A stretch of 64,000 bases of DNA from TK10-74A sp965263065 (GTDB lineage: Bacteria > Chloroflexota > Dehalococcoidia > Bin125): positions 1,054,001 to 1,118,000 of the forward strand of contig CBDHGH010000003.1 of assembly GCA_965263065.1 (NCBI GenBank), written 5' to 3'. This document shows, one piece after another, positions 1 through 8,594 of the stretch (position 1 is the first letter of the stretch; every line of letters starts with the position of its first letter). The notes beneath the pieces were generated by a model. That model had not been told where the DNA came from. It worked only from the letters and a program-made list of their open reading frames with translations, and made no database searches. A program made the position numbers and the translations under genes.

Positions 1-335
1 TCGGCAAGTTCATCGGCGTGGGCAGGGCGGCCGTGGTCAAGGGGCCCATCGGGGTCGTCGTCGGGCTGCTCGAGGTGATCTCGGAGCTGGCCCGCATCAT
101 CTCGTTTACCTTCCGGCTTTTCGGCAACATTTTCGCCGGGGAAGTCGTGCTGTTCATGGCCGCGTTCCTGGTGCCGCTGCTGGCGGCGACGGTGTTCTAC
201 GGCCTGGAGTTGTTCGTGGGCTTCATCCAAGCGTTCGTCTTTGCGATGCTCACGCTCGTTTTCGCGGTCACGGCGGTCTCCCACGGGGAGCACGGCCATG
301 ATGAAGAAGAGGCAGAGGAGACTGCCGGGCACTAG
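1..335 (+). CDS. atpB: ATP synthase subunit a, C-terminal part (partial)
   Basis: This is the 3' part of the membrane subunit a of F-type ATP synthase; the 5' end lies outside the window. It carries the hallmark segment with the essential Arg of the proton channel (FRLFGNIFAGE, around bases 110-143), followed by two hydrophobic helices and a His/Glu-rich tail. Subunit a forms the two proton half-channels next to the c-ring. It is the first visible gene of the atp operon, and atpE follows 74 bases downstream in the same direction. The reading frame enters at base 3. Identification is secure from motif and context. Confidence 0.95.
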   Translation, partial: GKFIGVGRAAVVKGPIGVVVGLLEVISELARIISFTFRLFGNIFAGEVVLFMAAFLVPLLAATVFYGLELFVGFIQAFVFAMLTLVFAVTAVSHGEHGHDEEEAEETAGH

Positions 336-409
336 CGTCGGCCGACGCGCGGGCCCGGGGATGTCACAAGCAGACGGAGCGGCCGAGGGCGCCGCGGGAG
401 GGAAACCTG

Positions 410-670
410 ATGGACCTGCTACTGCAAATTGGCGACAGCGGTTTTTCCGATGGACTGAAGTTCATCGGCGCCGGCCTGGCGATCGGCTTCGGGGCGCTGG
501 GCCCCGGAGTGGGGATCGGCTTCCTGGTGGGCAAGGCGATGGAGGCCCTGGGGCGCAACCCCGAGGCCGCCGAAGTCGTGCAGCCCAACATGATCTTGGG
601 CATGGCCTTCGCCGAGGCGATCGGCATCTACGCCCTGGTCGTCGCGGTCATGATCGGCTTCGTCTTCTAG
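410..670 (+). CDS. atpE: ATP synthase subunit c
   Basis: An 86-residue, two-helix proteolipid that builds the rotor ring. Helix 1 is Gly-rich (residues 20-41), the polar loop is RNPEA (49-53), and the proton-carrying carboxylate in helix 2 is Glu69 (codon 614-616). Helix 1 has no Gln or Glu at the positions typical of sodium-binding rings, which fits a proton-driven ring (inference). Length and order between subunits a and b are normal. A GGGAGG stretch at 397-402 precedes the ATG as a ribosome binding site. Confidence 0.97.
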   Translation: MDLLLQIGDSGFSDGLKFIGAGLAIGFGALGPGVGIGFLVGKAMEALGRNPEAAEVVQPNMILGMAFAEAIGIYALVVAVMIGFVF

Positions 671-787
671 CGAACGGACACAGCGGGGCGGCCGCGCGGT
701 CGCCCGCCCTCCGTTCGCCCGGCGGCGCGGCCACGCGTGTGGTGCGGCGCCGTCGCGACGACGGTCGTAGAAAGGTGAGGGGTCGCC

Positions 788-1291
788 GTGGATGGTCTCG
801 GCATTAACCTCCCGAGCCTGATCACCCAGTTCATCAACTTCGGCATCCTGCTGGCGTTGTTGTGGATCTTCCTGCACAAGCCGCTGGCGCGCGTCCTCGA
901 CGAGCGCCGCCGCCGCATCGAGGAGGGCCTGCACGCCTCCGAGACGGCGCAGGCCGAGGCGGAAGAGGCCAAGGTCCAGGCCGCGGCCCAGATCCAGGCC
1001 GGCCGCGAACAGGGCCAGGAACTCGTCGCGCAGGCGCAGGCGATCGGGCAGCGCATCGAAGCCGATGCGCGCGCCGCCGCCGGCGCCGAGAGCGAGACGA
1101 TGCTGGAGCGCGCGCGGCAAGAGATCCAGCGCGAGCGGGATCTCGCCATCGCACAACTGCGCACGGAGTTCTCCGACCTCACGATCCGCGCCGCCGAGCG
1201 CGTGATCGGACAGTCGCTGGACGCCGAGGCGCATGAACGCCTGATCGACGAAGTCCTCACGGATTCGTCGATCGCTGGCCGGCAGAATTAG
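788..1291 (+). CDS. atpF: ATP synthase subunit b
   Basis: A 167-residue peripheral stalk subunit with one N-terminal membrane helix (about residues 12-30), then a long charged Ala/Glu/Arg-rich coiled coil that dimerises and bridges to the delta subunit. The start is the GTG at 788; a purine-rich AAAGGTGAGG at about 771-780 is a good ribosome binding site and no in-frame ATG precedes the membrane helix. Only one b-type gene is seen, so the stalk is probably a homodimer. atpH follows 21 bases downstream. Confidence 0.95.
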   Translation: MDGLGINLPSLITQFINFGILLALLWIFLHKPLARVLDERRRRIEEGLHASETAQAEAEEAKVQAAAQIQAGREQGQELVAQAQAIGQRIEADARAAAGAESETMLERARQEIQRERDLAIAQLRTEFSDLTIRAAERVIGQSLDAEAHERLIDEVLTDSSIAGRQN

Positions 1292-1312
1292 TTGTAGGGC
1301 GAGGACCACGCG

Positions 1313-1858
1313 ATGCCGCGATCCGAAGTCGCCGCCAAGCGCTACGCCCAAGCCGCGTTCGCCATCGCGACCGCGGACGACAGCGTCGACGCCTGGCAGA
1401 CGGCGCTCGACGGCCTCGCGGCCCTGACCGCGGACCCCACCGTGGGCAGATACCTGCAGACGACCAAGGTGGAGGAGGCGACCAAGTTCGCCACCCTCGA
1501 CCATGCGCTGGCTGGCGTCGATCCGAAGGCGCGCAGCTTGGCGAAGCTGCTCGTGCGCAAGCGCCGCACGGTGCTGGCGGGCGACATCGCCAGGGTGTTC
1601 AGCGGTCTGGTCAACGTCGCGCGCGGCCGGGCCAGCGCCCGGGTGACCACCGCGCGGGCCCTGACCGACGACGGCCGGGCGTCGCTCGTGCGCAGCGTGC
1701 GCGCCAGCACCGGCGCGACGGACGTCGATCTGGATGAGCAGGTGGATCGGGACATTCTGGGCGGCGCGATCGTCCAGATCGGGGACCACATCATCGACGG
1801 CAGCGTGCGCACGCGCCTGCGTGGGCTGCGCCGCAGTATCTCCGGCAGCATCGGCTAG
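1313..1858 (+). CDS. atpH: ATP synthase subunit delta
   Basis: A 181-residue delta (OSCP-type) subunit that ties the top of F1 to the b stalk. It has the family pattern: an N-terminal helical domain starting EVAAKRYAQAAFAIA, and the conserved C-terminal stretch ILGGAIVQIGDHIIDGSVRTRL (given here only as a landmark at about residues 149-170). Position between atpF and atpA is canonical. The gap to atpA holds a short tandem repeat. Confidence 0.94.
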   Translation: MPRSEVAAKRYAQAAFAIATADDSVDAWQTALDGLAALTADPTVGRYLQTTKVEEATKFATLDHALAGVDPKARSLAKLLVRKRRTVLAGDIARVFSGLVNVARGRASARVTTARALTDDGRASLVRSVRASTGATDVDLDEQVDRDILGGAIVQIGDHIIDGSVRTRLRGLRRSISGSIG

Positions 1859-1875
1859 CCGGCCGCGGGGGACGG

Positions 1876-1926
1876 CTGGCCCCACGGGATCACCGGTCCC
1901 ACGGGACAGCCGGTCCCACAGGAAAG
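1876..1926 (+). repeat. 17-bp tandem repeat, three units, before atpA
   Basis: Three 17-base units (1876-1892, 1893-1909, 1910-1926) share the core GGYCCCACRGGA. They fill most of the atpH-atpA gap and the last unit runs into the purine-rich ribosome binding region. No function can be read from the sequence. A similar 15-bp triplet precedes atpD. Confidence 0.7.
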
Positions 1927-1939
1927 CGAGGAGCACAGC

Positions 1940-3469
1940 ATGGCGGTTCGACCAGAAGAGATCGCCTCCATCATCCGGCAGCAGATCGAGGGCTTCGATA
2001 CCGGCGCCGTCGCGGCCGACACGGGCACGGTCGTGGAGGCGGGCGACGGCATCGCCCGCATCTTCGGGCTGGCCGGCGCCCTCTCCGGAGAACTCCTGGA
2101 GTTCTCCCGCACGGATGACACCGGCCAGCCGATCATCGGCATGGCGCTGAACCTCGAAGAGGACATCGTGGGCGCCGTGGTCCTGGGGGACTACCGCCCC
2201 ATCGAAGAGGGCGACGAGGTCCGCTCCACGGGCCGCGTGGCCGAGGTGCCCGTCGGCGACGCCATGATCGGCCGCGTGGTCAACGCCCTGGGCGAGGCCA
2301 TCGACGGTAAGGGCCCGATCGCCTCCAGCCAGCGGCGGCCCATCGAGCAGATCGCGCCCAACGTCGTCACCCGGGCCGGCGTGAACACGCCCGTGCAGAC
2401 GGGCATTCTCGCCATCGACTCGCAGATCCCGATCGGCCGCGGCCAGCGGGAGCTGATCATCGGCGACCGCCAGACCGGCAAGACGGCCGTCGCCATCGAC
2501 ACGATCATCAACCAGAAGGGGCAGGACCTGCTCTGCGTCTACGTCGCCATCGGCCAGAAGCAGGCCAAGGTCGCGCAGGTCGCGGGCGTGCTGGAGAAGT
2601 ACGGCGCGATGGACCACACGGTCATCGTCAACGCCTCCGCCGCCGAGTCGGCCGCGCTGCAGTTCATGGCGCCGTACGCCGGCGTCGCCATCGCCGAGCA
2701 GTTCATGGCCGAGGGCAAGGACGCGCTGATCGTCTACGACGACCTCAGCAAGCACGCCTGGGCCTACCGCCAGATCTCGCTGCTGCTGCGCCGTCCGCCC
2801 GGCCGCGAGGCCTACCCCGGCGATGTCTTCTACCTGCACTCCCGCCTGCTCGAGCGGGCCGCCAAGCTCAACGACGCCCACGGCGGCGGCTCCATCACCG
2901 CCCTGCCGATCATCGAGACGCAGGCCGGCGACGTCTCCGCCTACATCCCCACCAACGTGATCTCGATCACGGACGGCCAGATCTTCCTGGAGTCCGACCT
3001 GTTCAACGCCGGCCAGCGCCCGGCCGTCAACTCCGGGGTGTCCGTGAGCCGCGTGGGCGGCTCGGCGCAGCGCCGCTCGATGCGCTCCGTCGCCGGGCAG
3101 CTGCGCCTCGACATGGCGCAGTTTCGCGAGCTCCAGGCCTTCGCCCAGTTCGGCACCAGCGACCTCGACGACGCGACGCGGCGGCAGCTCGAGCGCGGGC
3201 AGCGACTCTCGCAGCTGCTCATCCAGCCCGAGAACGCGCCCCTCTCGCTGGCCCACCAGGTCGTGCTGCTGTTCGCCGCCAACGACGGCCTCGCCGACGA
3301 TGTCGCGGTCAACAAGATCACCGACTTCGCCAAGGCCCTGGGCGACTACATGACCAGCAGTGAGCCCGGCATCCTAAACACGATCAGCGCGACTGGTGAG
3401 CTGAGCGACGACACGAAGGCGGCCCTGCGCACCGCGATTGGGACGTTCAAGCAGTCGGTGCCGTTCTAG
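1940..3469 (+). CDS. atpA: ATP synthase subunit alpha
   Basis: A 509-residue non-catalytic nucleotide-binding subunit of F1. It has the N-terminal beta-barrel, the Walker A motif GDRQTGKT (bases about 2462-2485), a Walker B-type LIVYDD (about 2728-2745), and the conserved SVSRVGGSAQ region. It alternates with beta in the catalytic hexamer. Length is normal. The ATG at 1940 follows an AGCGAGGAG-type ribosome binding site. Confidence 0.97.
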   Translation: MAVRPEEIASIIRQQIEGFDTGAVAADTGTVVEAGDGIARIFGLAGALSGELLEFSRTDDTGQPIIGMALNLEEDIVGAVVLGDYRPIEEGDEVRSTGRVAEVPVGDAMIGRVVNALGEAIDGKGPIASSQRRPIEQIAPNVVTRAGVNTPVQTGILAIDSQIPIGRGQRELIIGDRQTGKTAVAIDTIINQKGQDLLCVYVAIGQKQAKVAQVAGVLEKYGAMDHTVIVNASAAESAALQFMAPYAGVAIAEQFMAEGKDALIVYDDLSKHAWAYRQISLLLRRPPGREAYPGDVFYLHSRLLERAAKLNDAHGGGSITALPIIETQAGDVSAYIPTNVISITDGQIFLESDLFNAGQRPAVNSGVSVSRVGGSAQRRSMRSVAGQLRLDMAQFRELQAFAQFGTSDLDDATRRQLERGQRLSQLLIQPENAPLSLAHQVVLLFAANDGLADDVAVNKITDFAKALGDYMTSSEPGILNTISATGELSDDTKAALRTAIGTFKQSVPF

Positions 3470-3509
3470 GAGCGGCCGGTGGCGCAGAGATCGCTAGAGA
3501 AGGGCTGAA

Positions 3510-4391
3510 ATGCCGAGCACGCGGGAGATTCGCCGGCGCATTCGCTCCGTCGAGAACACGGCGAAGATCACCAACGCCGTGCAACTCGTCGCGGCGTCGA
3601 AGATGCGCCGCGCGCAGTTGCGCGCGGAGGCGGCGCGCCCCTACGCGGACAGCATGCGCGGCCTGCTGGCCAATCTGGCCTCGGCCGGTGGCGACGGCCA
3701 GGACACCGGCCCGCTGCATCCGCTGCTGGAGCGTCGCGAGATCCGCGAGACCGCGATCATCCTGATCACGCCCGACCGCGGTCTGGCCGGCGGCCTGATC
3801 TCGAACCTGCAGCGCCACGCCGGCTCGCTGGTGCTCAGCCCCGAGCAGGCCGGCGGTGTCTCCATGATCCCCGTCGGCCGCAAGGGGCTCGACTACTTCG
3901 CCCGCTTCGACGTGCCCTTCCGGGGCGAGTTCCAGCGCCTCGGCGACTACCCCAGCCTCGACGACACCCGCCCCATCTCCCAGATCGCCATGGACGATTA
4001 CATGAGCGGCGCGGTCGATCAGGTCTCACTCGTCTTCGCGTCGTTCGTGAGCACGGTGCAGCAGCGCCCGACGACCGTGCCGCTACTGCCGGTCGATGCG
4101 CCGACATCCGACTCCGGCGACGCCGCGTCGGAGGTGGAGTACATCTTCGAGCCCAGCCCGCAGGCGGTGCTCGACGAGCTGCTGCCCCGCTACGTCGAGA
4201 TGCAGGTCTACCAGGCCGTCCTGGAGTCGGCCGCCAGCGAGCAGTCGGCCCGCATGGTCGCGATGCGCAACGCGACCGACGCCGCCAACGAGATGGTGGA
4301 CGACCTGACGCTGCAATACAACAAGGCGCGCCAGGAACAGATCACGTCCGAGCTGCTCGACATCGTCGGTGGTGTCGAGGCGATGGCCTAA
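3510..4391 (+). CDS. atpG: ATP synthase subunit gamma
   Basis: A 293-residue central rotor shaft. The N-terminal helix starts with the signature IRRRIRSVENTAKITNAV and the C-terminal helix has the conserved pattern MRNATDAANEMVDDL. The central Rossmann-like domain includes TPDRGLAGGL. The gene ends six bases before the HAD-family gene, which sits where atpD normally follows directly. Confidence 0.96.
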   Translation: MPSTREIRRRIRSVENTAKITNAVQLVAASKMRRAQLRAEAARPYADSMRGLLANLASAGGDGQDTGPLHPLLERREIRETAIILITPDRGLAGGLISNLQRHAGSLVLSPEQAGGVSMIPVGRKGLDYFARFDVPFRGEFQRLGDYPSLDDTRPISQIAMDDYMSGAVDQVSLVFASFVSTVQQRPTTVPLLPVDAPTSDSGDAASEVEYIFEPSPQAVLDELLPRYVEMQVYQAVLESAASEQSARMVAMRNATDAANEMVDDLTLQYNKARQEQITSELLDIVGGVEAMA

Positions 4392-4397
4392 CCCGCG

Positions 4398-5102
4398 ATG
4401 CCCCCACTCCCGACCCACCCCCTGTCCGCCATGGGCGCCGTCATCTTCGACATGGACGGCGTCCTCGTCGACGGTGAGCCGCTGCACTTCGCCGCCGCCC
4501 GGGACGTGCTGGCTGGCTTCGGCGCCGAGTTGACCTGGGAGACCTACACGGACTGGATCGGCGAGACGTTCGACGCCATCTGGCCCGACATCCAGCGCCG
4601 CTTCGCCCTGCCGGTCGGCCGCCGGGAGTACGAGCGCGCCTTCGGGCCGCGCGTGCAGGAGCAGTACGAGCGGCACGCCGTCGCGATGCCGGGCGCCCGC
4701 GACCTGCTCGCCCGCCTGCACGCCGCCGGCGTGCCCCTGGGCCTGGCCTCCTCGACCAAGCGGCCCCGCGTCGACGCCGCGCTGGCGCGCCTCGACCTCG
4801 CGCGCTTCCTGCCCGTCACCGTCTCCGGCGACGAGGTCGCGCGCGGCAAGCCGGACCCCGAGATCTACCTGGCCGCCGCCGCCCGCCTGGGCGTGGCGCC
4901 CGAGCGCTGCCTGGTCCTGGAGGACTCGCCGGCGGGCGTCGCCTCGGCGCGCGCGGCGGGGATGCGCGTCATCGGCGTGCGTATCGACGGCGGCAGCGGG
5001 CGGCCCCTGGAGGGCGCGGAGCGTATCATTGAGGCGCTGTCGGACTTCGACCTCGGCTGGGTCGGCGCCGCGCAACGCGAGGGGGCGCGCAGTGGCGCCT
5101 AG
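4398..5102 (+). CDS. HAD-superfamily hydrolase (beta-phosphoglucomutase-like) inside the atp operon
   Basis: A 234-residue HAD-family phosphatase or phosphomutase. Motif I is FDMDGVLVDGEP with catalytic Asp18 and Asp20, motif II is the Ser/Thr of ASSTKR, the motif III Lys lies in GKPDPE, and motif IV is the acidic LEDSPAGV. The four-helix cap follows motif I, which places it with beta-phosphoglucomutase/phosphatase-like enzymes; the substrate is unknown. The start is the ATG six bases after atpG; the ATG at 4431 (residue 12) is an alternative directly before the first strand. Its position between atpG and atpD suggests co-transcription. Whether it has any role in ATP synthase biology cannot be told from sequence. 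Confidence 0.85.
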   Translation: MPPLPTHPLSAMGAVIFDMDGVLVDGEPLHFAAARDVLAGFGAELTWETYTDWIGETFDAIWPDIQRRFALPVGRREYERAFGPRVQEQYERHAVAMPGARDLLARLHAAGVPLGLASSTKRPRVDAALARLDLARFLPVTVSGDEVARGKPDPEIYLAAAARLGVAPERCLVLEDSPAGVASARAAGMRVIGVRIDGGSGRPLEGAERIIEALSDFDLGWVGAAQREGARSGA

Positions 5103-5122
5103 TTCATTGTCTCGTTCATACA

Positions 5123-5167
5123 CCCGTTCAGACGGAGCCCATTCACACGGAGCCCATTCAGACGGAG
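5123..5167 (+). repeat. 15-bp tandem repeat, three units, before atpD
   Basis: Units at 5123-5137, 5138-5152 and 5153-5167 follow the consensus CCCRTTCASACGGAG and differ at one or two bases. They lie in the leader between the HAD gene and atpD. This may space the genes or form an mRNA processing element; the sequence alone does not say. Confidence 0.75.
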
Positions 5168-5207
5168 CCAAGTCACCGGGCCCGCGTGCCCGCGAGAGGA
5201 GTACGTG

Positions 5208-6620
5208 ATGGCTGCAACAGGACGTGTCGTGCAGGTCATCGGCACGGTGGTCGACATCGAGTTCCCGCCCAACGCGCTGCCGGCGCTGTTCGACGCCGTG
5301 ACGATCACCATGGGCAACGGCGCCGAGGTCGTGACCGAGGTCCAGCAGCATCTCGGCAACAACCGCACCCGCTGCCTGGCGATGGACGCCACCGAGGGCA
5401 TGAAGCGCGGCGACACGGCCGAGGACACCGGCCAGCCCATCGCCGTGCCGGTCGGCGAGGTCGCGCTGGGCCGCATCTTCAACGTGCTCGGCGAGCCGCT
5501 CGACGACATCGGCCCGATCGATCCCGGCGCGCTGCGCTGGCCCATCCATCGCAAGCCGCCCAGCTACGAGGAGCAGGTCTCGGAGGCGCAGATCTTCGAG
5601 ACGGGCATGAAGGTCGTCGACCTCATCGCCCCCTTCACGCGCGGCGGCAAGATCGGCGCCTACGGCGGCGCCGGCGTCGGCAAGACCGTCGTCATTCAGG
5701 AGTTGATCCGCAACATTGCGACGGAGCACGGCGGCTTCTCCGTCTTCACCGGCGTCGGCGAGCGCTCCCGCGAGGGCAACGACCTCTGGAACGAGATGAA
5801 GGAGTCGGGCGTCCTGGCCAAGACGGCGCTCGTCTTCGGCCAGATGAACGAGCCGCCGGGCGTGCGGCTGCGCGTCGGCCTCACCGGCCTGACCATGGCG
5901 GAGTACTTCCGCGACGAGGAGGGCCAGGACGTCCTGCTCTTCATCGACAACATCTACCGCTACACCCTGGCCGGGCAGGAGGTCTCGGCGCTGCTCGGTC
6001 GCATGCCGTCGGCGGTGGGCTATCAGCCCACCCTGGGCACGGAGATGGGCGAACTCGAGGAGCGCATCACGACGACGCGCAAGGGCTCGATCACGTCGTT
6101 CCAGGCGATCTACGTGCCGGCCGACGACTACACCGACCCCGGCGTGGCGACCACCTTCGGCCACCTGGACGCGGTCATCGCGCTGGAGCGCTCCATCGCC
6201 TCGCAGGGCTTCTACCCGGCGGTGGACCCGCTGACGAGCTTCAGCCGGGCGCTGGACCCGGCGATCGTCGGCGACGAGCACTACGGGGTCGCCAGGGGCG
6301 TGCAGCAGGTGCTGCAGCGCTACCGCGACCTGCAGGACATCATCGCCATCCTCGGCGTCGACGAGCTCTCCGAGGAGGACAGGCTCGCCGTCGCGCGGGC
6401 GCGCAAGATTCAGCGCTTCCTCACGCAGCCCATGTTCGTCGCCGAGCAGTTCACGGGGCTGGCCGGCCAGTACGTCTCCACGCGCGACACCGTGCGCGGC
6501 TTCGCGGAGATCCTGGAGGGCAAGCACGACGACCTGCCCGAGCAGGCCTTCTACAACGTGGGCGCGATTGAGATGGCGGTCGAAAAGGCCGAGGGAATGC
6601 GGGCCGGGTCGGCCGCTTAG
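5208..6620 (+). CDS. atpD: ATP synthase subunit beta
   Basis: A 470-residue catalytic F1 subunit. Walker A is GGAGVGKT (about 5661-5684), the Walker B region is VLLFIDNIYR, and the DELSEED element that contacts gamma is at about 6361-6381. ATG 5208 is preferred over the adjacent GTG 5205; AGAGGAG ends a few bases upstream. It is in the operon downstream of the inserted HAD gene and 30 bases before atpC. Confidence 0.97.
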   Translation: MAATGRVVQVIGTVVDIEFPPNALPALFDAVTITMGNGAEVVTEVQQHLGNNRTRCLAMDATEGMKRGDTAEDTGQPIAVPVGEVALGRIFNVLGEPLDDIGPIDPGALRWPIHRKPPSYEEQVSEAQIFETGMKVVDLIAPFTRGGKIGAYGGAGVGKTVVIQELIRNIATEHGGFSVFTGVGERSREGNDLWNEMKESGVLAKTALVFGQMNEPPGVRLRVGLTGLTMAEYFRDEEGQDVLLFIDNIYRYTLAGQEVSALLGRMPSAVGYQPTLGTEMGELEERITTTRKGSITSFQAIYVPADDYTDPGVATTFGHLDAVIALERSIASQGFYPAVDPLTSFSRALDPAIVGDEHYGVARGVQQVLQRYRDLQDIIAILGVDELSEEDRLAVARARKIQRFLTQPMFVAEQFTGLAGQYVSTRDTVRGFAEILEGKHDDLPEQAFYNVGAIEMAVEKAEGMRAGSAA

Positions 6621-6650
6621 GCCGAGCCGGACGCGCGAAAGGGCGCCGAG

Positions 6651-7097
6651 ATGGCGAAGCTCACGCTGGAGATCATCACGGGCGAGCGGCTGTTGCTGCG
6701 CGAAGAAGAGATCGACGAGGTCGTCGCGCCCGGCAGTCTGGGCGAACTGGGCATCCTGCCCAGCCACGCCCCGCTGGTCACGAGCCTGCAGGCCGGATCG
6801 CTGCGCGTGAAGCGCGCCGGCGCCGAGGACGACTTCTTCGTCAGCGGCGGCTTCCTGGAGATCCGCGCCAACCACGTCAAGGTCCTCGCCGACTCCGCCG
6901 AGCGCGGCATGGAGATCGACCTCGAACGCGCCGAAGTAGCCCGGCAGCGCGCCGAAGATCGCCTGCGTGGCGAGGCGACGGCGGACCGCGTGCGGGCCGA
7001 AGTGGCGCTGCGGCGGTCGCTCATGCGCCTCAAGGTCGCGCGGCGCCGGCGTCGCGGCCGGGCCGACATGCCGACGGGGCAAGGCGGGGCGGAGTAG
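6651..7097 (+). CDS. atpC: ATP synthase subunit epsilon
   Basis: A 148-residue epsilon subunit with the beta-sandwich N-domain (LGELGILPSHAPLVTSL) and an Arg-rich C-terminal helical pair that can inhibit hydrolysis. The tail after the second helix is unusually basic (RRRRRGR). It is the last gene of the atp operon; murA follows after 96 bases, with a possible -10 (TACGTT, 7141-7146) in between. Confidence 0.94.
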   Translation: MAKLTLEIITGERLLLREEEIDEVVAPGSLGELGILPSHAPLVTSLQAGSLRVKRAGAEDDFFVSGGFLEIRANHVKVLADSAERGMEIDLERAEVARQRAEDRLRGEATADRVRAEVALRRSLMRLKVARRRRRGRADMPTGQGGAE

Positions 7098-7193
7098 CCG
7101 TCGCCGCCCCGGCGCGAGCGTCACGCTGCCCGGGCCGTGGTACGTTGATCCGAGGCTGACGCGCGCCCCGGCGCGGCGGAAGGGCGTCCCACG

Positions 7194-8525
7194 ATGGAGC
7201 CGCTGTACCGCGTGCAAGGCGGCGGGCCGCTGCGAGGCGACGTCCGCACCAGCGGCGCGAAGAACGCTGCGCTGCCCTGTCTGGCCGCCACGCTGCTCAC
7301 CGGCGAGCCCTGCACGATCCGCAACCTGCCCGCCATCGCCGATGTCAGCGGCTTCCTGGAGATCCTGCGCCGGCTCGGCGCGGAGGTCGATCACGACCCG
7401 GCGGCGCATCGCGTCACCGTGCGCGCGGCCGGGCCGCTGGCGGAGGCGCCGCCCGATCGCCTCGTCGCCAACCAGCGCGCCTCGTTCCTGGTGATGGGGC
7501 CGCTGCTGGCCCGCGAGGGTCGCGGCGCCTGCGCGGCCCCCGGCGGCGACATCATCGGCCAGCGCCCGCTCGACGTGCACCTGCGCGGCTTCCGCGCCCT
7601 GGGCGCCGACGTGCGCACCGAGGCCGGACGCTTCGTCGCCGCCGGGCGCCTGCGCGGCGCGCGCATCGTGCTCGACTACCCCAGCGTGCTCGGCACCGAG
7701 AACCTGATCCTGGCCGCCGTCCGCGCCGACGGAGAGACCGTGATCGTCAACGCCGCCGCCGAGCCGGAGGTCGAGGCGCTGGCGGCGCTGCTCTCGGCGA
7801 TGGGGGCGCGCATCCGCGGCGCGGGCTCGCACACCGTCACGGTGTCCGGCGTCGGCGCCCTGCGCGGGGCCGACTACACGCTGATCCCCGACCGCATCGA
7901 GGCGGGCACCTTCGCCATCGCGGCCGCGATCACCGGCGGCGACGTGCGCATCCACGACGTGCGCCCGCGCCACCTCGACGCGCTGCTGTTCAAGCTGCGC
8001 GAGATCGGCGTCGACATCGACGAGGACGATCACACGCTGCGCGTGCGCCGTCGCGGGCCGATCGGCGCGACCACCGTGCAGGCGGTGCCCTTCCCCGGCC
8101 TCGCCACCGACCTGCAGGCCCTGGTGACCACGCTGCTCACGCAGGCGGAGGGCGTCAGCGTCGTCAACGAGCGCGTCTTCGAGAACCGCCTGGGCTACGT
8201 GGCCGAGCTGCGCAAGATGGGCGCGCGCATCGTCACGGCCGGCGCCACCGCCATCGTGCAGGGACCGTCGCCGCTGCACGGCGCGGTCGTGCAGGGCCTC
8301 GACGTGCGCGCCTCGGCGGCGCTGGTCGTCGCGGCGCTGGCCGCCGACGGCGAGACCGAAGTGCAGGACATCGTCCATCTCGAGCGCGGCTACGAAGACC
8401 TCGGCCGGAAGCTGCGCGGCCTGGGCGCGGTCGTGGAGCGGCGGGACGGCGCGCCGGCGACCCCCGCGTCCGATCCCACCGGCGCGCCCGGCGTTGACTG
8501 TCAGCCGCCGCCGGGGCCGGTATGA
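7194..8525 (+). CDS. murA: UDP-N-acetylglucosamine 1-carboxyvinyltransferase (MurA) with Asp at the catalytic Cys site
   Basis: A 443-residue MurA that transfers enolpyruvate to UDP-GlcNAc in the first committed step of peptidoglycan synthesis. It has the KN motif (residues 23-24) and the EPSP-synthase-like two-domain repeat. The active-site loop reads PGGDIIGQRPLDVHL, so the residue equivalent to E. coli Cys115 is Asp119 (codon 7548-7550). In Mycobacterium, Chlamydia and Borrelia MurA the same Cys-to-Asp change leaves the enzyme active but insensitive to fosfomycin (established knowledge). A 25-residue Pro-rich tail extends beyond the usual end. GGAAGG precedes the ATG. Confidence 0.95.
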   Translation: MEPLYRVQGGGPLRGDVRTSGAKNAALPCLAATLLTGEPCTIRNLPAIADVSGFLEILRRLGAEVDHDPAAHRVTVRAAGPLAEAPPDRLVANQRASFLVMGPLLAREGRGACAAPGGDIIGQRPLDVHLRGFRALGADVRTEAGRFVAAGRLRGARIVLDYPSVLGTENLILAAVRADGETVIVNAAAEPEVEALAALLSAMGARIRGAGSHTVTVSGVGALRGADYTLIPDRIEAGTFAIAAAITGGDVRIHDVRPRHLDALLFKLREIGVDIDEDDHTLRVRRRGPIGATTVQAVPFPGLATDLQALVTTLLTQAEGVSVVNERVFENRLGYVAELRKMGARIVTAGATAIVQGPSPLHGAVVQGLDVRASAALVVAALAADGETEVQDIVHLERGYEDLGRKLRGLGAVVERRDGAPATPASDPTGAPGVDCQPPPGPV

Positions 8526-8526
8526 T
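8494..8526 (+). promoter_or_regulatory. possible mreB promoter
   Basis: TTGACT (8494-8499) and TATGAT (8521-8526) lie at the very end of murA. The 21-base spacer is longer than the optimal 17, so the -10 is more credible than the pair. A start near 8533 would give a 60-base leader for mreB. Confidence 0.35.
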
Positions 8527-8594
8527 CGTCTCGTTGCGCCCGCGGTCCGGTAAGCCGGGCTGCTCTGCACGTCTCACGGAAGCCTGAGGGAGCC

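Noticed and set aside
4083..8570. A 1495-codon minus-strand frame opposite the atp operon and murA
   Set aside because: It is the complement of highly conserved genes and has no motif of its own. Similar antisense frames at 419-3256, 10677-13718 and 58223-60685 were rejected for the same reason.
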